Assembly: GCA_019426215.1 (NCBI GenBank) | Contig: CM033395.1 | Location: 20,202,569-20,266,568 of the forward strand | Source of the DNA: Buddleja alternifolia | Taxonomy: Eukaryota; Streptophyta; Magnoliopsida; Lamiales; Scrophulariaceae | Direction of reading: 5' to 3' | DNA: 64,000 bases | Part shown: positions 21,893-34,109 of the stretch, one piece after another | How positions within the stretch are numbered: position 1 is the first letter of the stretch | Layout of the letters: each line of letters starts with the position of its first letter | Position numbers and translations under genes: made by a program | Notes under the pieces: generated by a model | What the model saw: the letters and a program-made list of their open reading frames with translations, nothing else | Told to the model about the DNA's origin: nothing | Database searches by the model: none

Positions 21893-23115
21893 TTTTCTTA
21901 TCGAAGACTAATCCCCTGATTCTTCACTCCAAACACGATTCAAGGGCTTGAAAGCTTATTCTTGAATCAAACGATGTAAATGATTTCGGAAAGTTGAAAG
22001 CTTCAACGCCAGCTCGTCGCTTTGATCTTCCTCCAACTTGATTTGGACTGATATAACGTTTATTCGAGGGTTTAACACCTTAATCTCGGATTAAATGATA
22101 TAATTTGATGAATTTTGTCAAGAACACTTTGAAGTTTGCCTTGAACCCCTTCTTGAATTTGAAGAACTTGTAGAGAGAATTTGGGAACTTCTCTTGTCTT
22201 CTCTAGCTTCAATTTAATTTGAGTGTATTTTCTTTTGTGAGCTCCCAAGGACCTTATTTATAGGTGTAGGATGAAGAAGCCACAAATTCTTTAAACACGT
22301 TTGATAATTATCCTTTTAATATTTGTATTTATAAGAGATAAATATCATTTACTTTTGAGCCATTTGATTGGCTAATATTTGATGAGGATAAATTTAATAG
22401 ATATTATCTCTTTAATATCTATATTAATTTAAAGAGACAAATAACAATTATTTTGGAGCCTTTTAATTGGCTAATCTATCCACTTGGCGCAGTGTGATTG
22501 GCTGGAACACCTCAATTTGACATGTGGCGCTATTTAATTTGCCAATAAAATAAATATTAAATCAATTATTTAATTTTGGAATTAAATTTGATAAATCCCA
22601 AAATACACATTGAGGACTTAACTTGATAATTAATATCATATTTTCCACTTGTCACAATTTAATTGGATGTGAATTCGCTTTGTCTACAAATGCCCCCTCG
22701 AGACTCGTTCATGGGACCTTCGTCTTGAAAGCGTGCTTCAAAGTGGATGAGTCGCGACTATCTTACTACAATATTAAATAATTTATGTCATGAACCCAAT
22801 TTGAGTAGGTTACATGCTTCAACTATCTCTTTAAGTCCAAAGTGACATTTTATGAATTTCATTTTCACAGGCAAATTTTGGACCGCATAGTAATTGAATG
22901 GAATCAATTTAATTGAAAAACTATTTCTCTTTAGCCAGCTATTTATGAGTAGGCCTGCTGCTCGGGGTGGATCATTCTAAGGCCCGCACGCATATTCCTT
23001 CAATCCTTGTCAGCCATGAATATTTGGGCTCATTTGATATATAGCATACATAAGGAATTGGACTCCAACTTAATTAAAGCCCACCAGCAACTCCAATTTG
23101 CATGATTAAAACTCA
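21893..23115 (-). repeat. Tat-like LTR copy L2 (lacks about 130 bp at 3' end)
   Basis: It is colinear with L1 from L1 position about 3070 to 4323, with a minus-strand TATA (ATAAATAAG) near 22253-22263 and the polypurine tract at 23116-23132. Its lower end is fused to integrase coding sequence, so the junction at about 21890 is a deletion or recombination point and not an insertion boundary. Confidence 0.75.
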
Positions 23116-23132
23116 GCCCTCCCTTTTCTTTT

Positions 23133-24386
23133 AATAACCATTGGCCCACATAGCTTTGGTCTAGTGGTCTTGACACATGGGATTATACTCCAAGTTGTCT
23201 TCTTCAACTTGAACTCTCTGCAACTCACGTTTTCTTCTTCATTTTTTTTCTTCTCTGCAGAGATAAGAGTCTTCTCATAATCCTTTTAGGAATAAAACTC
23301 TTCATCATTGAAACCAAGTAGAACAAGATTCTGAAGATTTTGATTAAAATTGATAAATCCGTGAAATCCCGATCCTTATCAAAATCGAAGAGCATCAAGT
23401 TGTCTTGAATTTCATTGGCTTTCACAAGATGAAGATTAACATCAATACTTCCAATTCTAATAATACTCAATCAAAAATTGAAACCCACTTGAACTCAATA
23501 ACTTTACAAAATTCTATATAAAGGCTTAAGCTGGAGCCTTTTCTCTTCACATCCGAGCATCACAGTAATCAAAATTCGTTCTTCGTACTACTAGCGAGTA
23601 ACAGAGAGTATAAAATTGAGAGATTACCCAATTCTTCTTCTTCTTCATATTATTCTCCAAATTTGAGAGTAGCTAGTTTGGTTGATAAAAGAAAAAAAAG
23701 ACTTTGAAAGTTTCTTTCTCACATAGGTTGTAGGCTTCTGCAGTAGTTTTCTTTTTCACATTTGAGCCAGCAGCATCGGAGGATTGAGAAATCAAAATCA
23801 GTTGTCCTTCATCTTTTGGCACAACTTCTGGTTTAGAACAATTTTGGGCGAAAGCTGCAAAGCTCAATTCGCTAACATCAATTGTTTCGTTTTATGTTTG
23901 CAGTCAGTCCACACAACATATTTTCTGGACATTGCCGTTGCAGTGAAGAATCGTGACGACTCCCATCTCTGTTGCAAGTCATTGTTTAAACTTTACAGCC
24001 ACCGTGATTGATTCGGTTGTTTTGTAAGTAGTTTTCAACCGTTTCAGTAACACTATATTGCCTTTTTTTTTATTCTTTTTTTTTTCACAGCATGTATATT
24101 TGGTTGCATAGGCTAATATATTGTATGTTTAAGAATTTTCCATTATTTTTAATTAGAGAAAACTCCAATTTGATTCAAAATTTTGAGGATAACATTATAT
24201 ATATATATATACACACACATATGTACATATATATATATATTTTTATTTTGATATCTTCGACAAAAATTGGACAATTTGAGAATTTCTCTAACTTTAATTG
24301 CAAAGGAACAACTCATTATAATCCGCTTTTTTCCCTTGTTATTTTAAAAAATCAGATAACTCGTAATTTTTTTTTCCAGATTCATT
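23133..24386 (+). promoter_or_regulatory. PMD leader/promoter copy 2: TATA box, untranslated exon, leader intron
   Basis: A plus-strand TATA box TATATAAAG lies at 23515-23523. An acceptor-like TTTGCAG at 23897-23903 starts an untranslated exon 23904-24023. The exon ends at the donor GTAAGT (24024). A 356-bp intron follows, ending in a T-rich CCAG at 24376-24379. Translation would start at ATG 24387, eight bases into the next exon. The intron has a TA/CA microsatellite at 24197-24242. The layout shows the PMD gene had its own promoter, opposite to the element. Confidence 0.55.
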
Positions 24387-26071
24387 ATGGTTTACTTGAA
24401 AGATGCTTCGTATTCTTCTAGGGAAGCCTATTTAGTTATACTTGACAACGAGAACCAACCTATGGAGAAAGGCGTACATCTCCCGGTTCATACTCCTCTT
24501 GTCGGTCGAAAGGCGAAACGATGGCCAAGTTTGACGAACTCGTTGTCCATGGGGGAATGGTGTCAAAAAGTTAATTTGAACAAAACAACTAAGGCATGGA
24601 GTCTGCGAGCTGCTCACCACCAACCATCGAAAGAGCCACTCATTTTGCCAACACTGGGGCGCAACATCATCGACGGCAAGGCAAAGTGGATTGGCGACGA
24701 CATCAAATTCTTTGGTGAATTCCACTACATCAAAGGCTACTGGGAGTGGACAGAGGATATCCTCAGCCGGTGCAAAGACAAGTGTCTGTTGACCAATGGG
24801 TGAGATTCTGGTCCAAAAAGAGGGTGAAATACAGCCAAACTCCTTTCCGTAAGGAGAAGAAGTCCACTCGCCTAGCGTAAACTCACAATCCCCTTGGAGA
24901 TTTCGGTGTTCAAGGAAACACGGCAACAGGGAAACTTTGAAGGAAGAGACCTATTTCGCTTGCTAGCTCTATACCTTTGTTCTCCCTGGGAAAGATGTCA
25001 ACACCATACGGCCAAGTACTTTCAAGATGGCTGCAATCATGGCTAGTGGTCGACAAGTTAGCTTGACAGTCCCTGTTTTGGCAAGCATTTACAAAGGCTT
25101 GAATGAAGTTTCAACTTCTGTGAGACCAATTAAAAAGCGAATACTTCGTTCCCTATCCATTTTGTATATGCTTGGTTGGCTTAATACTTCAAGACTCACT
25201 ATCCCGTCGGTCGCGAATTGCGTGGTCCTAAAATGGTGAAATTCTCTGGCGAAGGGGGTGCAAGATACTTCGATCCAATAGACGCCCGACGATGCGTCCA
25301 TAAGGGAGGGACTGCTTCTTGGACTTACTTAATGATCACGACAAGCAAGGATCTCATGTTTATTGATGATCGCGAATTCGGAGAGTCTAAGTCGAATCTT
25401 TTCATATCCATTCGCTCGCACTATCTTTCTTTGAGACAAGGTGGAAAATCCGTCGTTGAGGCTTATAGTCCACATAGATTTGGACATCAATTTGGGTACT
25501 ATCAGGAGGTTCCCGGCGTTATCAAAGTTGATGTTCGAACAGTCACATCCGATGAGGCTCTTCGTTACTGGTGCTTGTGTACTTTTACCAAGTCCCTTTC
25601 TAAGGCGATGCTTCTTTCTATTCCCCCAAATGCTAAGAAGCTCTTTTCAAAGGATTATAAAGAATGGTGGGAAAAGATTCATGGCACGTATCTTGAAGAG
25701 AACATATCGTTCTTGAGTGGTTCAAAGCAAGCCCCCTCTTAAAGGAAAGAAACATATTGAAGAGGATTGCATGCTTGAAGACATTACTCCCGATCCTCCA
25801 AACCCGCTAGTGTTTTGAACATAGACCACCTTCTCTTGTGGCTTCAGTATTTGTGGGGATGAAATATGTATTTGAGCAGCAACGCATTCACGTTCAGAGC
25901 TTATGGAATATTATCAGGGACAAGATCACAAAAGCAAAAGTTGATGACATTTCTTCTTTGAAAGACGTAGTTCAAGTTGTTTATGAGTCGATGAAGGTCT
26001 TCAAAGACAAGGATGTTTCTCACAATGACGGGCTATTGCAATCATTGTTTTATAAAGTAGCAATTTTTTCA
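24387..26071 (+). pseudogene. PMD pseudogene copy P2 (N-terminus intact, internal deletion)
   Basis: ATG 24387 begins MVYLKDASYSSREAYLVI, the typical N-terminus of PMD (aminotransferase-like) proteins, and runs in frame to GYWEWTEDILSRCKDK. A deletion at 24780 then removes about 120 residues. Coding resumes at VRFWSKKRVKYSQ, meets the shared TAG at 24964-24966, and continues as RPSTFKMAAIMASG...FPIHFVYAWL (with an insertion shifting frame near 25131, AATTAAAAAGCG). Two further deletions, at about 25800 and 26060, remove the basic linker and most of the coiled coil; both are shared exactly with P5. Nothing functional remains. Confidence 0.82.
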
Positions 26072-26229
26072 TAACTCCTTTTGAATGAATAACAACACTC
26101 TATATGGGAAACATGATTGTTTTATTTTTTATGACTGAACTTAGAGGGAATCTAAGCTGCCTATGTACCCTAATAAAAGGGATCAAGTCATTACGTGGTT
26201 CAAAAGTTTTTTTTTTTTTGGGGGGGGGG
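26072..26229 (+). other. PMD trailer with T13-G10 tract
   Basis: 3' untranslated sequence of P2 leads to T13 (26207-26219) and G10 (26220-26229). The G run joins directly to mid-coding PMD sequence of P3 (AAGGGGTGGATTGGCGACG) instead of the integrase end seen after P1. Confidence 0.7.
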
Positions 26230-27693
26230 AAGGGGTGGATTGGCGACGACATCAAATTCTTTGGTGAATTCCACTACATCTAAGGCTACTGGGAGTGGAC
26301 AGAGGATATCCTCAGCCGGTGCAAAGACAAGTTACTGTCCGCCAAGATCTACGATACAGTGTATGCCTCAATGTTACACTTACGTCTGAAACACGAACCT
26401 TATGAAAGCCTTTTCCGAGGCTTGGTGTCGTACTACGAAAACATTGCTGACCTCCATCAGTGAGTTTTCGATATCCCTGTGGGATTTATACGCCCTCTCA
26501 GGTCTTCCCATAACTGGACTCTTCTACGACAAAGTCATTCCCAATGACACGAGGCTCACTGGTGTCGACAAAAAGGAGCACATATTTCTCCATTGCTCAT
26601 GTGAATACTTATTCCGCGCCTACCATTTGCTTTTAGGAAGCTCCAAGGTGAATCAATATTCCCAAGTGTCTGTTGACCAATGGGTGAGATTCTGGTCCAA
26701 AAAGAGGGTGAAATACAGCCAAACTCCTATCCGTAAGGAGAAGAAGTCCACTCACCTAGCGTCTAGTCACAATCCTGTTGGAGATTTCGGTGTTCACGAG
26801 AAGTGATCGACTATAGAGGAGGATGTATTTTCCAAACTCAGCATCAGAGAAACTTTGAAGGAAGAGACCTACTTGGCTTGCTAGCTCTGTACCTTTGTTC
26901 TCCCTGGGAAAGATATCAACACCATACGGCCAAGTACTTTCAAGATGGCTGCAATCATGGCTAGTGGTCGACAAGTTAGCATGACAGTCCCTGTTTTGGC
27001 AAGCATTTACAAAGGCTTGAATGAAGTTTCAACTTCTGTGAGACCAACTAAAGCGAATACTTCGTTCCCTATCCATTTCGTATATGCTTGGTTGGCTTAC
27101 TACTTCAAGACCCACTATCCTGTCGGTCGCGAATTGCGTGGTCCTAAAATGGTGAAATTCTCTGGCGAAGGGGGTGCAAGATACTTCGATCCAATAGACG
27201 CCCGACGACGCGTCCATAAAGGAGAGACTGCTTCTTGGACTTGCTTAATGATCACAACAAGCAAGGATCTCATGTTTGTTGATGATGGCGAATCCAGAGA
27301 GTCTAAGGCGAATCTTTTCATATCCATTCGCTCGCACTATCTTTCTTTGAGACAAGGTGGAAAGTCCATCGTTGAGCCTTATAGTCCACATAGATTTGGA
27401 CGTCAATTTGGGTTCTATCAGGAGGTTCCCGGCGTCATCAAATATGAAGTTCGAACAGTCACATTCGATGAGGCTCTTCGTTATTGGTGCTTGTGTACTT
27501 TTACCAAGTCCCTTTCTAAGGCGATGCTTCTTTCTATTCCCCCAAATGCTAAGAAGCTCTTTTCAAAAGATTATAAAGATTGGTGGGCAAAGACTCATGA
27601 CACATATCTTGAAGAGAACATATCGTTCTTGAGTGGTTCAAAGAAACACATTGAAGAGCATTGCATGCTTGAAGACGTTACTCCCGATCCTCG
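26230..27693 (+). pseudogene. PMD pseudogene copy P3 (core domain, no N- or C-terminus)
   Basis: It starts inside the core at WIGDDIKFFGEFHYI behind a G tract and covers the rest of the PMD domain. In order come SRCKDKLLSAKIYD, the shared frameshift stop TGA 26461-26463, SLWDLYALSGLPITG, VRFWSKKRVKYSQ, the shared TAG 26882-26884, RPSTFKMAAIMASG, FPIHFVYAWLAYYFKTHYP, GGARYFDP and FRSH-like blocks to LEENISFLSGSK. It ends at the junction CCTCG|TTAAATT with L3 at 27693. The frame 26945-27693 is open for 250 codons, the longest PMD stretch in the window together with P6. Confidence 0.82.
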
Positions 27694-28228
27694 TTAAATT
27701 AGATAAATCCCAAAATACAAACTGAAGACTTAACTTGATAATTAACATCATATTTTCCACTTGTCACAGTTTAATTGGACGTGAATTTGCTTTGTCTACA
27801 AATGCCCCCTCGAGACTCGTTCACGGGACCATCGTCTTGAAAGCGTGCTTCAAAGTGGATGAGTCGCGACTATCTTACTATTATATTAAATAATTTATGT
27901 CATGAACCCAATTTAGTAGGTTACATGCTTCAACTATTTAGCTCTTTAAGTCCAAAGTGACATTTTATGAATTTCATTTTCACATGCCAATTTTGGACCG
28001 CATAGTAAGTGAATGGAATCAATTTAACTGAAACACTATGTCTCTTTAGCCAGCTATTTATGAGTAGGCCTGCTGCTCGGGGTGGATCATTCTAGCGCCC
28101 GCCCGCATATTCCTTCAATCCTTGTCAGCCATGAATATTTGGGCTTATTTGATATAGCATACATAAGGAATTCGACTCCAACTTAATTAAAGCCCACCAG
28201 CAACTCCAATTTGCATGATTAAAACTCA
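27694..28228 (-). repeat. Tat-like LTR copy L3 (U3 part only)
   Basis: It corresponds to L1 about 3788-4323 and lacks TATA, R and U5. Its lower end is the PMD junction shared with L4, L5 and L6; its upper end is the polypurine tract. Confidence 0.8.
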
Positions 28229-29015
28229 GCCTTCCCTTTTCTTTTAATAAAGCATGGGCCCACATAGCTTTGGTCTAGTGGTCTTGACACATGGGATTAT
28301 CCTCCAAGTTGTCTTCTTCATCTTGAACTCTCTGCAACTCACGTTTTCTTCTTCATTTTTTTTTCTCCAATTCTTCTTCTTCTTCATATTTTTCTCCAAA
28401 TTTGAGAATAGCTAGTTTGGTTGATAAAAGAAAAAAAATAAAACTTTCAAAGTTTCTTTCTCTCTTAAGTTGTAGGCTTCTGCAGTAGTTTTCTTTTTCA
28501 CATATGAGCCAGCAGCATCGGAGGATTGAGAAATCAAAATTAGTTGGTCTTCATCTTTTGGCACAGCTTCTGATTTAGAAGAATTTTGGGTGAAAGGTTG
28601 AAAGTTTTGGACTGTTTCCTTCCCTTCATATAAGCTGCAAAACTCAATTCGCTAACATCAATTGTTTAGTTTTATGTTTGCAGTCAGTCCACACAACATA
28701 TTTTCTGGACAAAGCCGTTGCAGTGAAGAATCGTGACGACTCCCATCTCTGTTGCAAGTCATTGTTTAGACTTTACAGCCACCATAACTGATTCGGTAGT
28801 TTTGTAAGCAGTTTTCAACCGTTTCAGTAACACTGTATTACCTTTTTTTTATTATTCTTTTTTTCTCACAACAACTATATTTGGTTGCATAGGCTATTAA
28901 TAATGTATGCTTTAGAATTTTCCTTTATTTTTAATTAGAGAAAACTCCAATTTGATTCAAAATTTTGAGGATAACATTATATATATATGTATACACACAC
29001 ACACACACACACACG

Positions 29016-29050
<35 letters not shown>

Positions 29051-29188
29051 TGATATCTTAGACAAAAATTGGACAATTTGAGAATTTCTCTAACTTTAAT
29101 TACAAAGGAACAACTCATTATAATCCGTTTTTTTCCCTTGTTATTTTAAAAAATCTGATAACTCGTAATTTTTTTTTCCAGATTCGTA
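28229..29188 (+). other. PMD leader copy 3 (promoter deleted)
   Basis: A deletion at about 28368 removes the segment carrying the TATA box, going from the T run after TTCTTCATT straight to CTCCAATTC. The untranslated exon (after TTTGCAG near 28682), donor GTAAGC near 28805 and intron remain. The intron has a CA/TA microsatellite at about 28978-29051. The site GTTTC near 28615 is uninterrupted, showing the empty target of the SIRE insertion. Confidence 0.6.
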
Positions 29189-30598
29189 ATGGTTTACTTC
29201 GAAGATGGTTCGTATTCTTCTAGGGAAGCCTATTTATACTTGACAACGAGAACCAACCTATGTAGGAAGGCGTACATCTCCCGGTTCATTCTCCTCTTGT
29301 CGGTCGAAAGGCAAAACAATGGCCAAGTTTGACGAACTCGTTGTCCATGGGGGAATGGTGTCAAAAAGTTAATTAGAACAAAACAACTAAGGCATGGAGT
29401 CTGCGAGCTGGTCACCACCAACCGTCGAAGGAGCCACTCATTTTTCCAACACTGGGGCGCAACATCATCGACGGCGTGGCGAAGTGGATTGGCGACGACA
29501 TCAAATTCTTTGGTGAATTCAACTACATCAAAGGCTACTGGGTGTGGACAGAGGATATCCTCAGCCGGTGCAAAGAAAAGTTACTATCCGTCAAGATCTA
29601 CGATGCGGTGTATGCCTCAATGTTACACTTACGACCGAAACACGAACATTATGAAAGCCTTTTCCGAGGCTTGGTGTCGTACTACGAATACATTGCCGAC
29701 CTCCATCGGTGAGTTTTCGATATCCCTGTGGGATTTATACGCCCTCTCAGGTCTTCCCATAACTGGAATCTTCTACGACAAAGTCATTCCCAATGACAAC
29801 GAAGCTCACTGGTGTCGACGAAAAGGGGCACATATTTCTCCATTGCTCATGTGAATACTTATTCCGCGCCTACCATTTGCTTTTAGGAAGCTCCAAGGTG
29901 AATCAATATTCCCAAGTGTCTGATGACCAATGGGTGAGATTCTGGTCCAAAAAGAGGGTGAAATACAGCCAAACTCCTATCCGTAAGGAGAAGAAGTCCA
30001 CTCGCCTAGCGTCTACTCACAAAGCCCTTGGAGATTTCGGTGTTCACGAGAAGTGATCGACTATAGAGGAGGCAGTATTTTCCAAACTCGGCATCAGAGA
30101 AACTTTGAAGGAAGAGACCTACTTGGCTTGCTAGCTCTGTACCTTTGTTCTCCCTGGGAAAGATGTCAACACCATACGGCCAAGTACTTTCAAGATGGCT
30201 GCAATCATGGCTAGTGGTCGACAAGTTAGCTTGACAGTCCCTGTTTTGGCAAGCATTTACAAAGGCTTGAATGAAGTTTCAACTTCTGTGAGACCAACTA
30301 AAGCGAATACTTCGTTCCCTATCCATTTCGTATAAACTATCAGGAGGTTCCCGGCGTCACCAAATATTATGTTCGAACAGTCACATCCGATGAGGCTCTT
30401 CGTTATTCGTGCTTGTGTACTTTTACCAAGTCCCTTTCTAAGGCGATGCTTCTTTCTATTCCCCTAAATGCAAAGAAGCTCTTTTCAAAGGATTATAAAG
30501 AATGGTGGGCAAAGACTCATGGCACATACGTGTTTGAGTGGTTCAAAGAAACACATTGAAGAGGATTGCATGCTTGAAGACATTACTCCCGATCCTCG
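29189..30598 (+). pseudogene. PMD pseudogene copy P4
   Basis: ATG 29189 begins MVYFEDGSYSSREAYL, but a four-base deletion near 29232 shifts frame within 15 codons. The core continues to the shared frameshift stop TGA 29710-29712, SLWDLYALSG, then the shared TAG 30132-30134 and MAAIMASGRQVSLTVPVLAS. At about 30334 a deletion removes some 120 codons (from FPIHFVY to the TIRRF/QEVPG region). A second loss near 30530 removes LEENISF. It ends at CCTCG|TTAAATT with L4. It is also preceded by a promoter-less leader. Confidence 0.8.
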
Positions 30599-31238
30599 TT
30601 AAATTAGATAAATCCCAAAATACAAACTGAAGACTTAACTTGAAAATTAACATCATATTTTCCACTTCACAATTTAATTGGACGTGAATTTGCTTTGTCT
30701 ACAAATGCCCCCTCGAGACTCGTTCACGGGACCATTGTCTTGGAAGCGTGCTTCAAAGTGGATGAGTCGCGGCTATCTTACTATTATATTAAAGAATTTA
30801 TGCCATGAACCCAATTTAGTAGGTTACATGCTTCAACTATCTCTTTAAGTCCAAAGTGACATTTTATGAATTTCATTTTCACATGCCAATTTTGGACCGC
30901 ATAGTAATTGAATGGAATCAATTTAATTGAAACACTATGGCTATGTTTGGTTATGTTTTCAAGTCATATTTGGTCCAAAATTCCCGCCAAGCAATGTTTG
31001 TTTTACATAATATTTCATCAAAAATATACAACTTTTTTTTATCCAAAAAAATATAATCATTATTTTTCATCTTTCTATCACTTTGTCCCCTATCTCATTC
31101 TCTCTCCTCTATTTTTTATACAAAAATTTTCTCTCTCCTCTTAATATCTACCCTCTCTCTCCCCTCTCTCTATCCCCCTCTCCTCTTTCTCTCTCTCTCC
31201 TCACTCTCTCTCTTCTCTCCCCTCACTCTTTCTCTTCT

Positions 31239-31335
31239 CTTTGACCGTGTCTCTTCTCTTTTTTTTTGTAATGTTATGTCATATCTTTGACCGTGTCTCT
31301 TCTCTTTTTTTTTGTAATGTTATGTCATATCTTTG
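31239..31335. repeat. 46-bp tandem duplication
   Basis: Two units starting at 31239 and 31285 (CTTTGACCGTGTCTC...) are followed by the first bases of a third at 31331. It lies in the TIR element. Confidence 0.85.
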
Positions 31336-31974
31336 ACCGTGTACCATTAAACTTTAAAATAGAAAACAATTTGTTTGGTTGTAATTCTATCATGAAAAAT
31401 AGTATTGATAAAACATAGATTAAAATTTGTGGAGTTTTCTAAAATAAAACTTTCAAATTTTGTTTTTCAAATTAGTTATAGTGAAAGTATTTGGATTTAT
31501 ATATATATATCTATATTTATATACATATATATGTTATTTGTATATATTATTTTAAAGTTTTACTTATTTTTTATGTATGTGGCTGTGTATAATTTATCTT
31601 ATTGCTAAATTTGTGATTTGATTGTGTGTGGATCGAGAAATGCATGTGTGTTACCCATATTTATATGTGTATGTTTTCTTAATGTATATTATGTGGGGAA
31701 AAAAAAGGTCTTGGGACGGTCAAAGGCAATTTGACCACGATCAACTCGGGTTTGACCGAGTCAACCACGTGGTCAACGCGGATTTGACCGCTTGAATAGT
31801 GACCTAAAGCAAGGGTTTCTTATTTTGTGGTTTTGGTTTGGATTTGGTAATTGACTTGCAATAGAAGTGACTTAATATTTTTTTTAGAAAAAAAAGGAAA
31901 AAAAAATGAGGGGGGGGGGGACTGTTCATCGTCTTCCCCAATCTCTCCCAACCCCCCTCACACCCCTTTCCCAC

Positions 31975-32195
31975 GCGCACACACACGCACACAGTTTGAG
32001 CGCACACACACACACTATTACACGCACACACACAATTACACACACACAGTCACACACACACACTATTACACGCACACACAAACACACAATTACACACACA
32101 CAGTCACACACACACACTATTACACGCACACACAAACACACAATTACACACATAGTCACACACGCACACTGTTACACGCACTCTCACACACGCTG
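31975..32195. repeat. CA-rich minisatellite (48-54 bp units)
   Basis: Units begin at CTATTACACG (32015, 32063, 32117) and CTGTTACACG (32169), within a CA-rich tract from 31975. Long ORFs across it on both strands are low-complexity artefacts. TA-rich microsatellite follows to 32400. Confidence 0.85.
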
Positions 32196-32833
32196 ATACA
32201 TATATATATGAATATATATACTTTTCTTTTAATTATATATCAACACACTATTACTTATATATATATATACACTTTTCTTTTAATTTTATATAAACTACTA
32301 TTACTACTATTACACATATATATGTACACTAATATATATATAGACACACACACACACTACTATTACTTACATATATACTAATTTATTTATCTATATAATA
32401 ATTATTTCAATCTCAATATTATATTATAATTTTTAATTATTCACAAACAAAAACTTACATGATTTGACAGCTACAATAATTTATGTTCCCTCTGAAAACA
32501 AAACCAAACACTATCTCACCAAAAAATCACTCAAAAACCAACTCCCAAAACATAACCAAACATTATCCCATCAAAATTGCACGTGTCCCCATAAAATTTT
32601 CACCAATAATTCTCACCAAAATACCATCCCAAAACATAACCAAACATGGCCTATGTCTCTTTAGCCAGCTATTTATGAGTAGGTCTGCTGCTCGGGGAGG
32701 ATCATTCTAACGCCCGCCCGCATATTCCTTCAATCCTTGTCAGCCATGAATATTTGGGCTAGCATACATAAGGAATTCGACTCCAACTTAATTAAAGCCC
32801 ACCAGCAACTCCAATTTGCATGAATAAAACTCA

Positions 32834-34109
32834 GCCCTCCCTTTTCTTTTAATAATGCATGGGCCCACATAGCTTTGGTCTAGTGGTCTTGACACATGGG
32901 ATTATCCTCCAAGTTGTCTTCTTCATCTTGAACTCTCTGCAACTCACGTTTTCTTCTTCATTTTTTTTTTCTTCTCTGCAGAGATAAGAGTCTTCTCATA
33001 ATCCTTTTAGGAATAAAACTCTTCATCATTGAAACCAAGTAGAACAAGATTCTGAAGATTTTGATTAAAATTGATAAATCCGTGAAATCCCGATCCTTAT
33101 CAAAATCGAAGAGCATCAAGTTGTCTTGAATTTCATTGGCTTTCACAAGATGAAGATTAACATCAATACTTCCAATTCTAATAAGACTCAATCAAAAATT
33201 GAAACCCACTTGAACTCAATAACTTTACAAAATTCTATATAAAGGCTTAAGCTCCAACCTTTTCTCTTCACATCCGAGCATCAACAGTGATCAAAATTCG
33301 TTCTTCGTACTACTAGCGAGTAACAGAGAGTATAAAATTGAGAAATTACTCAATTCTTCTTCTTCTTCATATTTTTCTCCAAATTTGAGAGTAGCTAGTT
33401 TGGTTGATAAAAGAAAAAAAAACTTTGAAAGTTTCTTTCTCACATAAGTTGTAGGCTTCTGAGCCAGCAGCATCGGAGGATTGAGAAATCAAAATTAGTT
33501 GGCCTTCATCTTTTGGCACAGCTTCTGATTTAGAAGAATTTTGGGTGAAAGGTTGAAAGTTTTGGATTGTTTCCTTCCCTTCATATAAGCTGGAAAGCTC
33601 AATTCGCTAACATCAATTGTTTCGTTTTATGTTTGCAGTCAGTCCACACAACATATTTTCTGGACATTGCCGTTGCAGTGAAGAATCGTGACGACTCCCA
33701 TCTCTGTTGCAAGTCATTGTTTAAACTTTACAGCCACCATCATTGATTCGGTTGTTTTGTAAGCAGTTTTCAACCGTTTCAGTAACACTATATTGCCTTT
33801 TTTTTTATTCTTTTTTTTTCACAGCATGTATATTTGGTTGAATAGGCTAATTTTCCTTTATTTTTAATTAGAGAAAACTCCAATTTGATTCAAAATTTTG
33901 AGGATAACATTATATTTATATATATATACACACACACATATGTACATATATATATATATATTTTTTTATTTTGATATCTTCGACAAAAATTGGACAATTT
34001 GAGAATTTCTCTAACTTTAATTGCAAAGGAACAACACATTATAATCCGCTTTTTTCCCTTGTTATTTTAAAAAATCTGATAACTCGTAATTTTTTTTTCC
34101 AGATTCATT
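32834..34109 (+). promoter_or_regulatory. PMD leader/promoter copy 4
   Basis: It is colinear with 23116-24386: TATA box TATATAAAG at 33236-33244, acceptor TTTGCAG near 33640, untranslated exon, donor GTAAGC near 33758, TA/CA microsatellite at 33912-33961, and acceptor TTTTCCAG before 34103. The PMD start codon that follows is mutated. Confidence 0.55.

Larger units (their letters stand above)
30940..32650. mobile_element. Non-autonomous terminal-inverted-repeat DNA element (1711 bp)
   Basis: Terminal inverted repeats are GCTATGTTTGGTTATGTTTT on the left and GCCATGTTTGGTTATGTTTT on the right (reverse complement), 19 of 20 identical, with weaker similarity further in. The site is flanked by CTATG (30935-30939 and 32651-32655); intact L3 and L6 contain CACTATGTCTC once. 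An alternative reading is GGCYATG ends with a 3-bp duplication TAT. The right subterminal region repeats the CCAAAACATAACCAAACA motif inward at about 32545. No transposase is encoded; the interior is pyrimidine-rich, with tandem repeats. Superfamily is unclear (hAT- or PIF-like ends). Confidence 0.8.
30599..32833 (-). repeat. Tat-like LTR copy L4, split by a TIR element
   Basis: L4 covers 30599-30939 and 32656-32833, the same U3 part as L3 and L6. The 1711-bp insertion at 30940-32650 duplicates CTATG. The upper boundary is AAACTCA followed by the polypurine tract at 32834. Confidence 0.8.

Noticed and set aside
24432..24926. Antisense ORFs over PMD copies (for example 164 codons here, and recurrent 62-72-codon frames)
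   Set aside because: They are exact shadows of PMD coding on the other strand and recur only because the copies are repeated.
29700..29760. GGTGAGT at the shared PMD frameshift as an intron donor
   Set aside because: Conserved PMD coding (SISLWDLY) continues immediately after it in the next frame, leaving no room for an intron.
31851..32381. Long ORFs (up to 176 codons, both strands) over the CA tract
   Set aside because: They are low-complexity Thr-His or Cys-Val repeats produced by the minisatellite; there is no start context and no family.
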